A DNA stretch of 64,000 bases from Arenicola marina. Lineage: Eukaryota; Annelida; Polychaeta; Arenicolidae. A program made the position numbers and the translations under genes. Position 1 is the stretch's first letter. Each line of letters begins with the position of its first letter. The notes beneath the pieces were generated by a model. The model worked only from the letters and a program-made list of their open reading frames with translations, was not told the DNA's origin and ran no database searches. Of this stretch, positions 16,201 to 27,053 are shown piece after piece. The DNA lies in assembly GCA_964019135.1 (NCBI GenBank), contig OZ025260.1, positions 23,802,254-23,866,253 of the forward strand, written 5' to 3'.

Positions 16201-19200
16201 TCGTGGCCGCAGTGGTAGTGCACTCGGCTAGCGGGGACCCTTCGTGGCCGCAGTGGTAGCGCACTCGGCTAGCGGGTCACCTTCGTGGCCGCAGTGGTAG
16301 CGCACTCGGCTAGCGGGCACCCTTCGTGGCCGCAGTGGTAGCGCACTCGGCTAGCGGGTCCCCTTCGTGGCCGCAGTGGTAGCGCACTCGGCTAGCGGGT
16401 CCCCTTCGTGGCCGCAGTGGTAGCGCACTCGGCTAGCGGGCACCCTTCGTGGCCGCAGTGGTAGCGCACTCGGCTAGCGGGTCCCCTTCGTGGCCGCAGT
16501 GGTAGCGCACTCGGCTAGCGGGTCACCTTCGTGGCCGCACTGGTAGCGCACTCGGCTAGCGGGCACCCTTCGTGGCCGCAGTGGTAGTGCACTCGGCTAG
16601 CGGGTCCCCTTCGTGGCCGCACTGGTAGCGCACTCGGCTAGCGGGCACCCTTCGTGGCCGCAGTGGTAGCGCACTCGGCTAGCGGGTCCCCTTCGTGGCC
16701 GCAGTGGTAGCGCACTTGGCTAGCGGGCACCCTTCGTGGCCGCAGTGGTAGTACACTCGGCTAGCGGGTCCCCTTCGTGGCCGCAGTGGTAGCGCACTCG
16801 GCTAGCGGGCACCCTTCGTGGCCGCAGTGGTAGCGCACTCGGCTAGCGGGCACCCTTCCTGGCCGCAGTGGTAGCGCACTCGGCTAGCGGGCACCCTTCG
16901 TGGCCGCAGTGGTAGCGCACTCGGCTAGCGGGTCCCCTTCGTGGTCGCAGTGGTAGCGCACTCGGCTAGCGGGCACCCTTCGTGGCCGCAGTGGTAGCGC
17001 ACTCGGCTAGCGGGCACCCTTCGTGGCCGCAGTGGTAGCGCACTCGGCTAGGGGGCACCCTTCGTGGTCGCAGTGGTAGCGCACTCGGCTAGGGGGCACC
17101 CTTCGTGGCCGCAGTGGTAGCGCACTTGGCTAGCGGGCACCCTTCGTGGCCGCAGTGGTAGCGCACTTGGCTAGCGGGCACCCTTCGTGGCCGCAGTGGT
17201 AGCGCACTCGGCTAGCTGGCACCCTTCGTGGCCGCAGTGGTAGTGCACTCGGCTAGCGGGCACCCTTCGTGGCCGCAGTGGTAGCGCACTCGGCTAGCGG
17301 GCACCCTTCGTGGCCGCAGTGGTAGCGCACTCGGCTAGCTGGCACCCTTCGTGGCCGCAGTGGTAGCGCACTCGCCTAGCGGGCACCCTTCCTTGCCGCA
17401 GTGGTAGCGCACTCGGCTAGCGGGCACCCTTCGTGGCCGCAGTGGTAGCGCACTCGGCTAGCGGGTCCCCTTCGTGGCCGCAGTGGTAGCGCACTCGGCT
17501 AGCGGGCACCCTTCGTGGCCGCAGTGGTAGCGCACTCGGCTAGCGAGCACCCTTCGTTGCCGCAGTGGTAGCGCACTCGGCTAGCGGGCACCCTTCGTGG
17601 CCGCAGTGGTAGCGCACTCGGCTAGCGAGCACCCTTCGTTGCCGCAGTGGTAGCGCACTCGGCTAGCGGGCACCCTTCGTGGCCGCAGTGGTAGCGCACT
17701 CGGCTAGCGGGCACCCTTCGTTGCCGCAGTGGTAGCGCACTCGGCTAGCGGGCACCCTTCGTGGCCGCAGTGGTAGCGCACTCGGCTAGCGAGCACCCTT
17801 CGTTGCCGCAGTGGTAGCGCACTCGGCTAGCGGGCACCCTTCGTGGCCGCAGTGGTAGCGCACTCGGCTAGCTGGCACCCTTCGTTGCCGCAGTGGTAGC
17901 GCACTCGGCTAGCGGGTCCCCTTCGTGGCCGCAGTGGTAGCGCACTCGGCTAGCGGGCACCCTTCGTGGCCGCAGTGGTAGCGCACTCGGCTAGCGGGCA
18001 CCCTTCGTGGCCGCAGTGGTAGCGCACTTGGCTAGCGGGCACCCTTCGTGGCCGCAGTGGTAGCGCACTCGGCTAGCGGGTCACCTTCGTGGCCGCAGTG
18101 GTAGCGCACTTGGCTAGCGGGCACCCTTCGTGGCCGCAGTGGTAGCGCACTCGGCTAGCGGGCACCCTTCGTGGCCGCAGTGGTAGCGCACTCGGCTAGC
18201 GGGCACCCTTCGTGGCCGCAGTGGTAGCGCACTTGGCTAGCGGGCACCCTTCGTGGCCGCAGTGGTAGCGCACTCGGCTAGCGGGCACCCTTCGTGGCCG
18301 CAGTGGTAGTGCACTCGGCTAGCGGGTCACCTTCGTGGCCGCAGTGGTAGCGCACTCGGCTAGCGGGCACCCTTCGTGGCCGCAGTGGTAGCGCACTCGG
18401 CTAGCGGGCACCCTTCGTGGCCGCAGTGGTAGCGCACTTGGCTAGCGGGCACCCTTCGTGGCCGCAGTGGTAGCGCACTCGGCTAGCGAGCACCCTTCGT
18501 GGCCGCAGTGGTAGTGCACTCGGCTAGCGGGCACCCTTCCTGGCCGCAGTGGTAGTACACTCGGCTAGCGGGCACCCTTCGTGGTCGCAGTGGTAGCGCA
18601 CTCGGCTAGCGGGCACCCTTCGTGGCCGCAGTGGTAGCGCACTCGCCTAGCGGGCACCCTTCCTTGCCGCAGTGGTAGCGCACTCGGCTAGCGGGTCCCC
18701 TTCGTGGCCGCAGTGGTAGTGCACTCGGCTAGCGGGGACCCTTCGTGGCCGCAGTGGTAGCGCACTCGGCTAGCGGGTCCCCTTCGTGGCCGCAGTGGTA
18801 GTGCACTCGGCTAGCGGGCACCCTTCGTGGCCGCAGTGGTAGCGCACTTGGCTAGCGGGCACCCTTCGTGGCCGCAGTGGTAGTGCACTCGGCTAGCGGG
18901 CACCCTTCGTGGCCGCAGTGGTAGCGCACTCGGCTAGCTGGCACCCTTCGTGGCCGCAGTGGTAGCGCACTTGGCTAGCGGGCACCCTTCGTGGCCGCAG
19001 TGGTAGCGCACTTGGCTAGCGGGCACCCTTCGTGGCCGCAGTGGTAGTGCACTCGGCTAGCGAGCACCCTTCGTGGCCGCAGTGGTAGCGCACTCGGCTA
19101 GCGGGCACCCTTCGTGGCCGCAGTGGTAGCGCACTCGGCTAGCGGGCACCCTTCGTGGCCGCAGTGGTAGCGCACTTGGCTAGCGGGCACCCTTCCTTGC

Positions 19201-21602
19201 CGCAGTGGTAGCGCACTCGGCTAGCGGGTCACCTTCGTGGCCGCAGTGGTAGTGCACTCGGCTAGCGGGCACCCTTCGTGGCCGCAGTGGTAGCGCACTC
19301 GGCTAGCGGGTCCCCTTCGTGGCCGCAGTGGTAGCGCACTCGGCTAGCGGGCACCCTTCGTGGCCGCAGTGGTAGCGCACTCGGCTAGCGGGTCCCCTTC
19401 GTGGCCGCAGTGGTAGTACACTCGGCTAGCGGGCACCCTTCGTGGCCGCAGTGGTAGCGCACTCGGCTAGCGGGTCCCCTTCGTGGCCGCAGTGGTAGCG
19501 CACTCGGCTAGCGGGCACCCTTCGTGGCCGCAGTGGTAGCGCACTCGGCTAGCGGGCACCCTTCGTGGCCGCAGTGGTAGTGCACTCGGCTAGCGGGGAC
19601 CCTTCGTGGCCGCAGTGGTAGCGCACTCGGCTAGCGGGCACCCTTCGTGGCCGCAGTGGTAGCGCACTCGGCTAGCTGGCACCCTTCGTGGCCGCAGTGG
19701 TAGTGCACTCGGCTAGCGGGCACCCTTCGTGGCCGCAGTGGTAGCGCACTCGGCTAGCGGGCACCCTTCGTGGCCGCAGTGGTAGCGCACTTGGCTAGCG
19801 GGCACCCTTCGTGGCCGCAGTGGTAGCGCACTCGGCTAGCGGGCACCCTTCGTGGCCGCAGTGGTAGCGCACTCGGCTAGCGGGCACCCTTCGTGGCCGC
19901 AGTGGTAGTGCACTCGGCTAGCTGGCACCCTTCGTGGCCGCAGTGGTAGCGCACTCGGCTAGCGGGTCCCCTTCGTGGCCGCAGTGGTAGTGCACTCGGC
20001 TAGCTGGCACCCTTCGTGGCCGCAGTGGTAGCGCACTCGGCTAGCGGGTCCCCTTCGTGGCCGCAGTGGTAGTGCACTCGGCTAGCGGGCACCCTTCGTG
20101 GCCGCAGTGGTAGCGCACTCGGCTAGCGGGCACCCTTCGTGGCCGCAGTGGTAGCGCACTCGGCTAGCTGGCACCCTCCGTGGCCGCAGTGGTAGCGCAC
20201 TCGGCTAGCGGGCACCCTTCGTGGCCGCAGTGGTAGCGCACTCGGCTAGCTGGCACCCTTCGTGGCCGCAGTGGTAGCGCACTCGGCTAGCGGGCACCCT
20301 TCGTGGCCGCAGTGGTAGCGCACTCGGCTAGCGGGCACCCTTCGTGGCCGCAGTGGTAGCGCACTTGGCTAGCGGGCACCCTTCGTGGCCGCAGTGGTAG
20401 CGCACTCGGCTAGCTGGCACCCTTCGTGGCCGCAGTGGTAGCGCACTTGGCTAGCGGGCACCCTTCCTTGCCGCAGTGGTAGCGCACTTGGCTAGCGGGC
20501 ACCCTTCGTGGCCGCAGTGGTAGCGCACTCGGCTAGCTGGCACCCTTCGTGGCCGCAGTGGTAGTGCACTCGGCTAGCGGGCACCCTTCGTGGCCGCAGT
20601 GGTAGCGCACTCGGCTAGCGGGCACCCTTCGTGGCCGCAGTGGTAGCGCACTTGGCTAGCGGGCACCCTTCGTGGCCGCAGTGGTAGCGCACTCGGCTAG
20701 CGGGCACCCTTCGTGGCCGCAGTGGTAGCGCACTCGGCTAGCGGGCACCCTTCGTGGCCGCGGTGGTAGCGCACTCGGCTAGGTGGCACCCTTCGTGGCC
20801 GCAGTGGTAGCGCACTCGGCTAGCGGGCACCCTTCGTGGCCGCAGTGGTAGCGCACTTGGCTAGCGGGCACCCTTCCTTGCCGCAGTGGTAGCGCACTCG
20901 GCTAGCGGGTCCCCTTCGTGGCCGCAGTGGTAGCGCACTCGGCTAGCGGGCACCCTTCGTGGCCGCAGTGGTAGCGCACTCGGCTAGCGGGCACCCTTCG
21001 TGGCCGCAGTGGTAGCGCACTCGGCTAGCGGGCACCCTTCGTGGCCGCAGTGGTAGCGCACTTGGCTAGCGGGCACCCTTCCTTGCCGCAGTGGTAGCGC
21101 ACTCGGCTAGCGGGCACCCTTCGTGGCCGCAGTGGTAGCGCACTTGGCTAGCGGGCACCCTTCCTTGCCGCAGTGGTAGCGCACTCGGCTAGCGGGTCCC
21201 CTTCGTGGCCGCAGTGGTAGTGCACTCGGCTAGCGGGTCACCTTCGTGGCCGCAGTGGTAGTGCACTCGGCTAGCGGGCACCCTTCGTGGCCGCAGTGGT
21301 AGCGCACTCGGCTAGCGGGCACCCTTCGTGGCCGCAGTGGTAGCGCACTCGGCTAGCGGGTCCCCTTCGTGGCCGCAGTGGTAGTGCACTCGGCTAGCGG
21401 GCACCCTTCGTGGCCGCAGTGGTAGCGCACTCGGCTAGCGGGTCCCCTTCGTGGCCGCAGTGGTAGTGCACTCGGCTAGCGGGCACCCTTCGTGGCCGCA
21501 GTGGTAGCGCACTCGGCTAGCGGGTCCCCTTCGTGGCCGCAGTGGTAGTGCACTCGGCTAGCGGGTCCCCTTCGTGGCCGCAGTGGTAGCGCACTCGCCT
21601 AG
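13294..21602. repeat. 41-bp satellite array, about 203 units, copy A
   Basis: Uninterrupted tandem array of a 41-bp unit, 8309 bp long. The core is GGTAGCGCACTCGGCTAGCG, followed by a variable GGCACCC, GGTCCCC, GGTCACC, TGGCACC or GGGACCC segment and then TTCGTGGCC or TTCCTTGCC. TAGCGCACTCGG matches the Pol III A-box consensus at 11 of 12 positions, with TAGC/GCTA able to pair like a D-stem. Most units contain GCTAGC. The period is not a multiple of three and TAG occurs in every unit, so it is non-coding. There are no unique spacers, so it is not a CRISPR array. Confidence 0.97.
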
Positions 21603-23801
21603 ATGAGACCGTTGGGGCCGCATGGTGAATACACTAGCAACAACAAATATGGACTTCACAACCAACTTTTAAAAAGTAAAAAGAAAAGGAATTTCGGCTT
21701 TATGATTTTATAGTTAACATCGGCAGAATGGCATGGAATAAAACTGGCGCTGTTTCTGCAAGCAACTCGATTCAGCGTTATAATATATATAATGAAGACA
21801 CGCATTCCTGACCTTCCAATGCCCCCTTTACCCCCTAATAAAAGCGACCCTCTATATCTCATTCAAGATATATTTTATGGATACTTTATAGTGATGTGAT
21901 CAATATTTAATATAATAGTGACCTAAAATAAGAGTTTTGTCAAGCTTCCACTTCCGAATCTCACTGCTAATCAGTTACCTTCTCAGATAATAACTCATCA
22001 ATTGGTTTTTAAAGAATAGAGATGCTAATGGTTGTAGAGCAGGACATGTGTAATGGTTCCATTGATACATTACATAGATAGAGGTACTCCTGTTCAATCA
22101 ATAGCCTTCTGTAAGGACAGGCTAGTTTCACTCCCAGCTTTAGATAAAGTGGCTGAGAACGCCAGCCCTATAAATATCTATACTCTCGTAGCATTCCTCT
22201 ACAACAGCGTCCACGTCAACCTTACCTAAAAATAGTCAAAGAAAATAATCCCTAAAGAATTATTTATAGTTCGTGTGGACCTCTGAGAGAGTCAGAGCGC
22301 ATTGATTTACAAGCGGGGCCCGTGTGGAAACTCCAATGCTAGGAAGCTCGTTTTATGTAGGCGCTGTAACATGTATAGGTCATATAGCGATAATGGGAAG
22401 GGTCAGGAAAGACAGGAGCCATGTCTCCGGAAGTAACTCCCTACCCTCTTCAAGACAAATAAAGACATCCGGTCGTTATCCTGCACCAACATAAACATGT
22501 GCACAGGTGGGATTCGAACCTTGCAGCGTTACCTACTAGGTCACGGGGTGAGGAGCTGGAGCTGAGAGTACCAACTTCCAAGAAAACGGCGTCAAATACT
22601 CGGGTTAACAGTAGCACAGACATTAACAAATGTTTTAATAGTGCATTGGCCTGACGCTGAAACCGAACTAGCATCCCCCAGTAACGTCAATGTCAAGACA
22701 GCAAACTCAAGTTGTGGTAATATAAACCAATGAAAAGGCCGCAAATCAAGAGTACAAACACGGTGCTAAGACTTGTAACAAGTGCTGCAAGAGTCTCGTG
22801 CAAGTCCTGGTAAAATAAACAAAAAGCGTGACATATCTCCGCCATTTTCACCGAGGACAATATAAGTGCATCAGATATACCAGCAACAGTTCGCCTTCTC
22901 TCATCTGCTGCCCTGTATACTATATGCTGCGCTGCCACTGTATAATTGGTATTGCGCCGTTATGAATGAGCATCGAAAAAAAAACCGATGACAAAAATCA
23001 CGCAAAAATCCCCCTGTATATATATTATGATTAATTCATTACACATATTAGTGTTCTTCTTCTTTGCCATTATTCATTCCACATCCGCCACACCCCCCCC
23101 CACCCCCACGAGCCTCAGTGTACAGTTTTATCATGGGTGGGGGGGGGAGCAGATATATACCATACATGCGGCCCATCCTGTATGCAGCGTGTTCTTAAAA
23201 CTAAACCTCCATTTAGTTGCTTAGCATCCCCAATATTTTGATTAATTGACAGACCTTATCAGCTTTAACCACACCCACCACTGGCAGATTTCAGCAATAA
23301 TATCATGTCCAACAACATCCTGGCATCATTTTCTTCACCTGCGCCCACAGCGAACCCACATCACTTAGCTTTGGAGCTATCGGTGCGCGCCGACATTTCA
23401 ATAAAACGCAGATTTCGTACAAGTCTCATCGATTTGTTTTAATCTGAGCGCCTTAAAGGTCTTTACTTTTCTCAGCGTAACTCACGTATTACACACGCTC
23501 AGCGCTTACTGCATAATAACCGACTCCGCGGGGATCCTAACATGGAAGATGGTCCAGACGGGACGTCGACCGGTGGCGGATTTCACGAACGCCGTTCAGC
23601 CGACTACGGGGCTTAAGTGGACCAACGTTAACATGTATATGATGGGTGATTTTAGCCGATTAAGCCCCATAGCCGGCTAAAATATATTCGTGCAATAGGC
23701 CCCAGACTGCAGTCTGCTAACTATACGTGACGCGTGGTGGTTATAACCATCAGTCCCCCTTACCCGGAGGTCAAACTTAACTAATGTAACATCGACAGAT
23801 G
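21603..23801. other. Intergenic region between satellite and ATP-grasp gene, copy A
   Basis: About 2.2 kb with no supported gene. It contains a short tRNA-like fragment at 22510-22543 and mixed poly-C/poly-G tracts near 23090-23150. Small open frames occur but lack ATG context, splice logic or recognisable domains. Copy B equivalent: 55226-57418. Confidence 0.5.
22510..22543 (-). repeat. Shortened tRNA-like SINE fragment, copy A
   Basis: On the minus strand TGACCTAGTAGG (A-box, 11 of 12) is followed after only 11 bp by GGTTCGAATCC, a perfect B-box. In a real tRNA the boxes are about 30-40 bp apart, so this is a SINE head or tRNA pseudogene with an internal deletion rather than a tRNA gene. 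Confidence 0.55.
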
Positions 23802-25139
23802 TCAGCAAGCGAGCGGCACGAGTTCCGGCATTTTGAGGATTTCCTTCCTCAGGGCCTTGATTTTGGCGACGCATTCGTCGAAGTCCTTGCCGGTGACGGT
23901 CACCGACCCCACGATGGCGTAGTCCTTGGCGGGCTCGATGGCGATGTCCTGGCCGGGCAGGTAGCGCAGCCACACGTCTGGGTTGCGCAGCGCCTTGTCG
24001 AAGTGGAGCAGCTGGTCCGCCTTGCCGTTCTCGAAGACGAGGAAGAAGTAGTTGACGACGAAGACGCCCTTGAGCTTGGGTCGCTTGGGCCGGATGCCGA
24101 GGCCGATCTGCAGGGCCGCCTCGATGTTGTTGCCGTTGTCCGTGGCCCGGACGTACAGCTTGGTGTTCTTCACGTTGGGGCAGCCGTTGATGGTCACCAG
24201 GTGGATGTAGTCGTCCTCGAAGACCATGTACTCGGCGTGGACGAACGAGTCGTTGAAGCCGTGCTCGATGAGCCGGCGGATGTCCTTCATAAACTCCTCC
24301 CACAGGCTCTCCTGCTGGTCGCGGCTCAACCGGCTGGGCATCTGGAAGCCGGGGAAGATCTGGGTCGTCTGGCGCTGGCCGTGCGGCAGCGTGATGGCGT
24401 CCGAGACGGCCCAGGGCAGGATCTCCCCCTTGAAGACGCACGCCTCCACGTTGACGTTGACCCAGGTGGAGCCGGGCAGCGCCGTGAAGCGATTCAGGAA
24501 GCAGTTCATTATCACAGAGTCGCTGGCCGCCATCGGGTACTTCCTCAGGTCGACGAAGTTCTCGATCAGGTAGCGCTGCATGCTGGTGATGTGGCGGACG
24601 TCCTTGCGGCACTTGGACAGCAGCTGGATCAGCTGGTCGCGGTTGTGGAAGCAGTAGGTGGAGTGGCCGCTGCCCAGGCACGCTCGGACGTAGCACGGCG
24701 CCTTGACCCGGTTCAGGACCTGGTAGGCCAGGTCGTATTGATCCTCCTTCAGAGTCAGCACGAAGTACGGCAACTTCTCCCGGCGCGAGTCTATCACAGT
24801 GGTCGTGTAATACTTGTGGCAGCAGAGGAAGATGGACTCGGCCGTGGGGCCCCGGATGGACGGCGATTCCTGGCAGAGGATACCCTTCACTAAGGTGCCG
24901 ATCGTCTTGTTGGCGAAGATGACACTGATCTTCTCATCCTTGATAATCCGCCGCGCTATGTGCAACAGCGAGGCGTAGTTCACAGTACCATTCTCATGGC
25001 GGGGTATGGGCTTGATGCAGTAGAAGGTGAAGAGCTTCTTGAACTCCGGAGTGATGGACTTGAAGAAGGGTTCGTAATTTCTCTCGTGTATGGGCGGTAT
25101 CAGGAGGACGCGCACGCTGCCGGAGCCTTCCTTCTCCAT
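23802..25139 (-). CDS. ATP-grasp domain protein, carnosine-synthase-like, copy A
   Basis: Protein of 445 residues whose coding part lies in one exon. The layout fits the ATP-grasp superfamily: an N-terminal pre-domain (1-130), a glycine-rich nucleotide loop APCYVRACLGSG at 147-158, the beta-strand VNVEACVFKGEI at 229-240, MPSRLSRDQQ near 267, the metal-site strand FVHAEYMVFEDDYIHLVTIN at 299-318, and a C-terminal subdomain ending near 432. The spacing and MPSRL resemble metazoan carnosine synthase, which ligates beta-alanine and histidine, but at 445 aa it is shorter. The usual lysine in the first strand is Arg152 and the usual IEIN appears as VTIN (Thr316), so catalysis may be altered or lost. 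ATG at 25139 has strong context (ACCATGG) and an in-frame TGA just upstream. CTTTCAG before 25166 suggests a 5'-UTR intron. The exon is very GC-rich compared with its flanks. Substrate unknown. Confidence 0.8.
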   Translation of the reverse strand: MEKEGSGSVRVLLIPPIHERNYEPFFKSITPEFKKLFTFYCIKPIPRHENGTVNYASLLHIARRIIKDEKISVIFANKTIGTLVKGILCQESPSIRGPTAESIFLCCHKYYTTTVIDSRREKLPYFVLTLKEDQYDLAYQVLNRVKAPCYVRACLGSGHSTYCFHNRDQLIQLLSKCRKDVRHITSMQRYLIENFVDLRKYPMAASDSVIMNCFLNRFTALPGSTWVNVNVEACVFKGEILPWAVSDAITLPHGQRQTTQIFPGFQMPSRLSRDQQESLWEEFMKDIRRLIEHGFNDSFVHAEYMVFEDDYIHLVTINGCPNVKNTKLYVRATDNGNNIEAALQIGLGIRPKRPKLKGVFVVNYFFLVFENGKADQLLHFDKALRNPDVWLRYLPGQDIAIEPAKDYAIVGSVTVTGKDFDECVAKIKALRKEILKMPELVPLAC

Positions 25140-25166
25140 GGTCCGACGTCAGCTCGCCCCATAAGG

Positions 25167-25177
25167 CTGAAAGGATA
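25167..25177 (-). other. Predicted 3' splice site of a 5'-UTR intron, ATP-grasp gene A
   Basis: On the minus strand ATATCCTTTCAG, a pyrimidine-rich acceptor, ends at 25167. The coding exon would start at 25166, 27 bases before the ATG. An in-frame TGA lies in those bases, so the intron would be in the 5' untranslated region. The upstream exon was not located. Copy B has the same site at 58784. Confidence 0.5.
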
Positions 25178-25580
25178 TAGACCAAAGATCAGGTTCATGT
25201 TAACCACTACAGAATAGCCACCAATATCAGAAGGTATAGATGTCCGTTTTCTCCAGTATAGTATTCAATCCAGGAAATTTTATATTCATTGCCAAAATTC
25301 ACCATTTAATAAAACAATTAGCAAGCTATTGTTAGCTTCTTATTAAAGAATGACATTGTGATATTACATACATATATGAGTCATTCTCTAAATTGACTAA
25401 TTTTGTGCATGCCAATTGTCAAATAACGGGCTATTTTACCAATTACTTCGATTGAAACATTGTGTAATGCAATGGTCACAGAACATCCTAATTTGATATT
25501 ACGAAAAACTTTATCGAGATTACACTAGTTTTACCTATTTAATTAAGGATTTATTTATGTATTATATCACAGAGATGAAT

Positions 25581-26150
25581 TTGGTATTTTATTGTTATAG
25601 GTAAAATCTTGAGATGGTCCCTCTCACATGAATTTGAACCCGTATATCTGAGATAGTCCCTGAGAGCAAGGCTACATTTAAATCCCTGCAAAACTACTTG
25701 CTCTTCTAAAGTTTAAAGCCCCAAACAAATGCAGAATAGTTCACCGGGTGTGATGCTGGGATGTCACTGTTAACGCGAGATTATCCAAACAGAAGACAAT
25801 GTATCCACTTTATAGTTCTTTATTAATTCAAAGATGCGCCCAGTCAGGTCTGGATCCCGAAGCCAACTGACTCCTGAGTCTCTATGAATGTAAAACCCCT
25901 GTGGCCCTGGACAGCCGGGAGACCCAGTAGCCAATGGAGGCACACAGATATAACCTCTGTGACTCCACATTTAAAAGAGCCAATGACAAAGGAACCTCTG
26001 CATTTGTTTAGGCTTTAAACTTTAGAAGAGCAAGTAGCTTTGCAGGGATTTAAATGTAGGCTTGCCCTCAGGGACTATCTTAGGTATACGGGTTCAAATT
26101 CATGTGAGAGGGACCATCTCAAGATTTTACCTATAACAATAAAATACCAA
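25581..26150. mobile_element. Foldback element with ~155-bp arms, copy A
   Basis: Left arm 25581-25735 and right arm 25997-26150 are inverted copies: TTGGTATTTTATTGTTATAG at the left pairs with CTATAACAATAAAATACCAA at the right, and similarity continues inward through ACATTTAAATCCCTGCAAA to the AAACAAATGCAGA motif. Weaker similarity extends some 30-50 bp outward on both sides. The 260-bp centre shows no recognised protein. It is a non-autonomous MITE or foldback element; no target duplication was seen and the superfamily is unknown. Confidence 0.8.
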
Positions 26151-27053
26151 AGTCATCTATGTGATAATTATGTAAACAAATTATGCCATAAATTGGTAAC
26201 ACGTTTGGGAACCACATTTTGCCCTCCGAGTCTCTCACTTTAAAGTTTGTCTTTTGCATCATAACTGGCATCACTTATCGTGGAAACTGCTATATGATAA
26301 TCTGCCATCGACTCTTAGTATATATTTAACAGTATTTTTTCACAACTTTCTGTATCGTAACGGTATGTGATGCAATTCCGTCCTCTATGATTCATAGTTT
26401 TGTTCCTGGACATCATACTTAAAATATAACATTGATTCCTGTCCAACATCTCGATCTGTAATTTTCTGATGAGTGTTACAGCTCCCACTCACCGCTATCG
26501 ATTACTATGACCTGTATTTCAATTATTGGCCCTATCTCCCAATGGTTACGGAACAAACAAAAAATTCCTGTGACCTTGACCTTTGACCTACATACCCCGC
26601 TAACAAACTTGACAGAGCCATTTTTGATACCTATTGGTGGGTAAAGTTACAGAACGATCTGTTGCGATTTGCTACCTGCAGAGCGCGAACAGATACACAC
26701 ACACACACAGACAAACGGACAAAGTGATAAATTCCGGAAATCTAAGATTTCCATCATAAAAACAGGTCTAAATCACTTGCACAGTGAATCTTCAATGGCA
26801 CAAGGAGAGTTGCCAAGCAACTGAATTATATGCCACAAGCATGTGCATGTCATACGTCATTCTGCCAAAGATATGCATTATTGCAAGCCGAAGTGGGATT
26901 TAGCATGCGATAAGGTTAACCAAACCAAGCACCCGTAACATCTGCATGCATGATTAAATATGTTACTGATTAATTGATCAGGCATTATCCTGGCCGAACA
27001 TTAGTAAAAGAAACAACACAGAAATAATTAGTAACCATATGAATGCCATGCAG
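26151..27053. other. Non-coding repeat-like stretch, copy A
   Basis: No gene seen. It includes the AGGTCA cluster, a (CA)n microsatellite at 26694-26709, and the site (26900-26902) at which copy B carries a 427-bp insertion. Confidence 0.5.
26571..26589 (-). promoter_or_regulatory. Triple nuclear-receptor half-site, copy A
   Basis: The minus strand reads AGGTCAAAGGTCAAGGTCA, that is AGGTCA, one base, AGGTCA, AGGTCA: a perfect DR1 plus a DR0. DR1 elements bind HNF4, RXR and COUP-type receptors. It sits in a repeat-like stretch followed by a (CA)n run at 26694-26709 and may simply be repeat sequence. Copy B has one changed half-site at 60189-60207. Confidence 0.35.

Noticed and set aside
13294-21602. 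CRISPR-like or coding repeat array
   Set aside because: There are no unique spacers, and a 41-bp period with TAG in each unit stops all frames. It is a eukaryotic satellite.
22693-22938. 81-codon minus-strand ORF with a hydrophobic C-terminal half, present in both copies
   Set aside because: It opens without ATG, no domain or homologue is recognised, and its conservation is explained by the recent duplication.
23799-24893. 364-codon plus-strand ORF, and a 339-codon minus-strand ORF in another frame (23677-24696), across the ATP-grasp gene
   Set aside because: Shadows of the GC-rich ATP-grasp exon. Their translations are low-complexity (Val/Asp/Leu or Pro/Arg-rich), and the 445-residue frame has the domain motifs. 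The same applies to 57620-58510 and 57294-58313.
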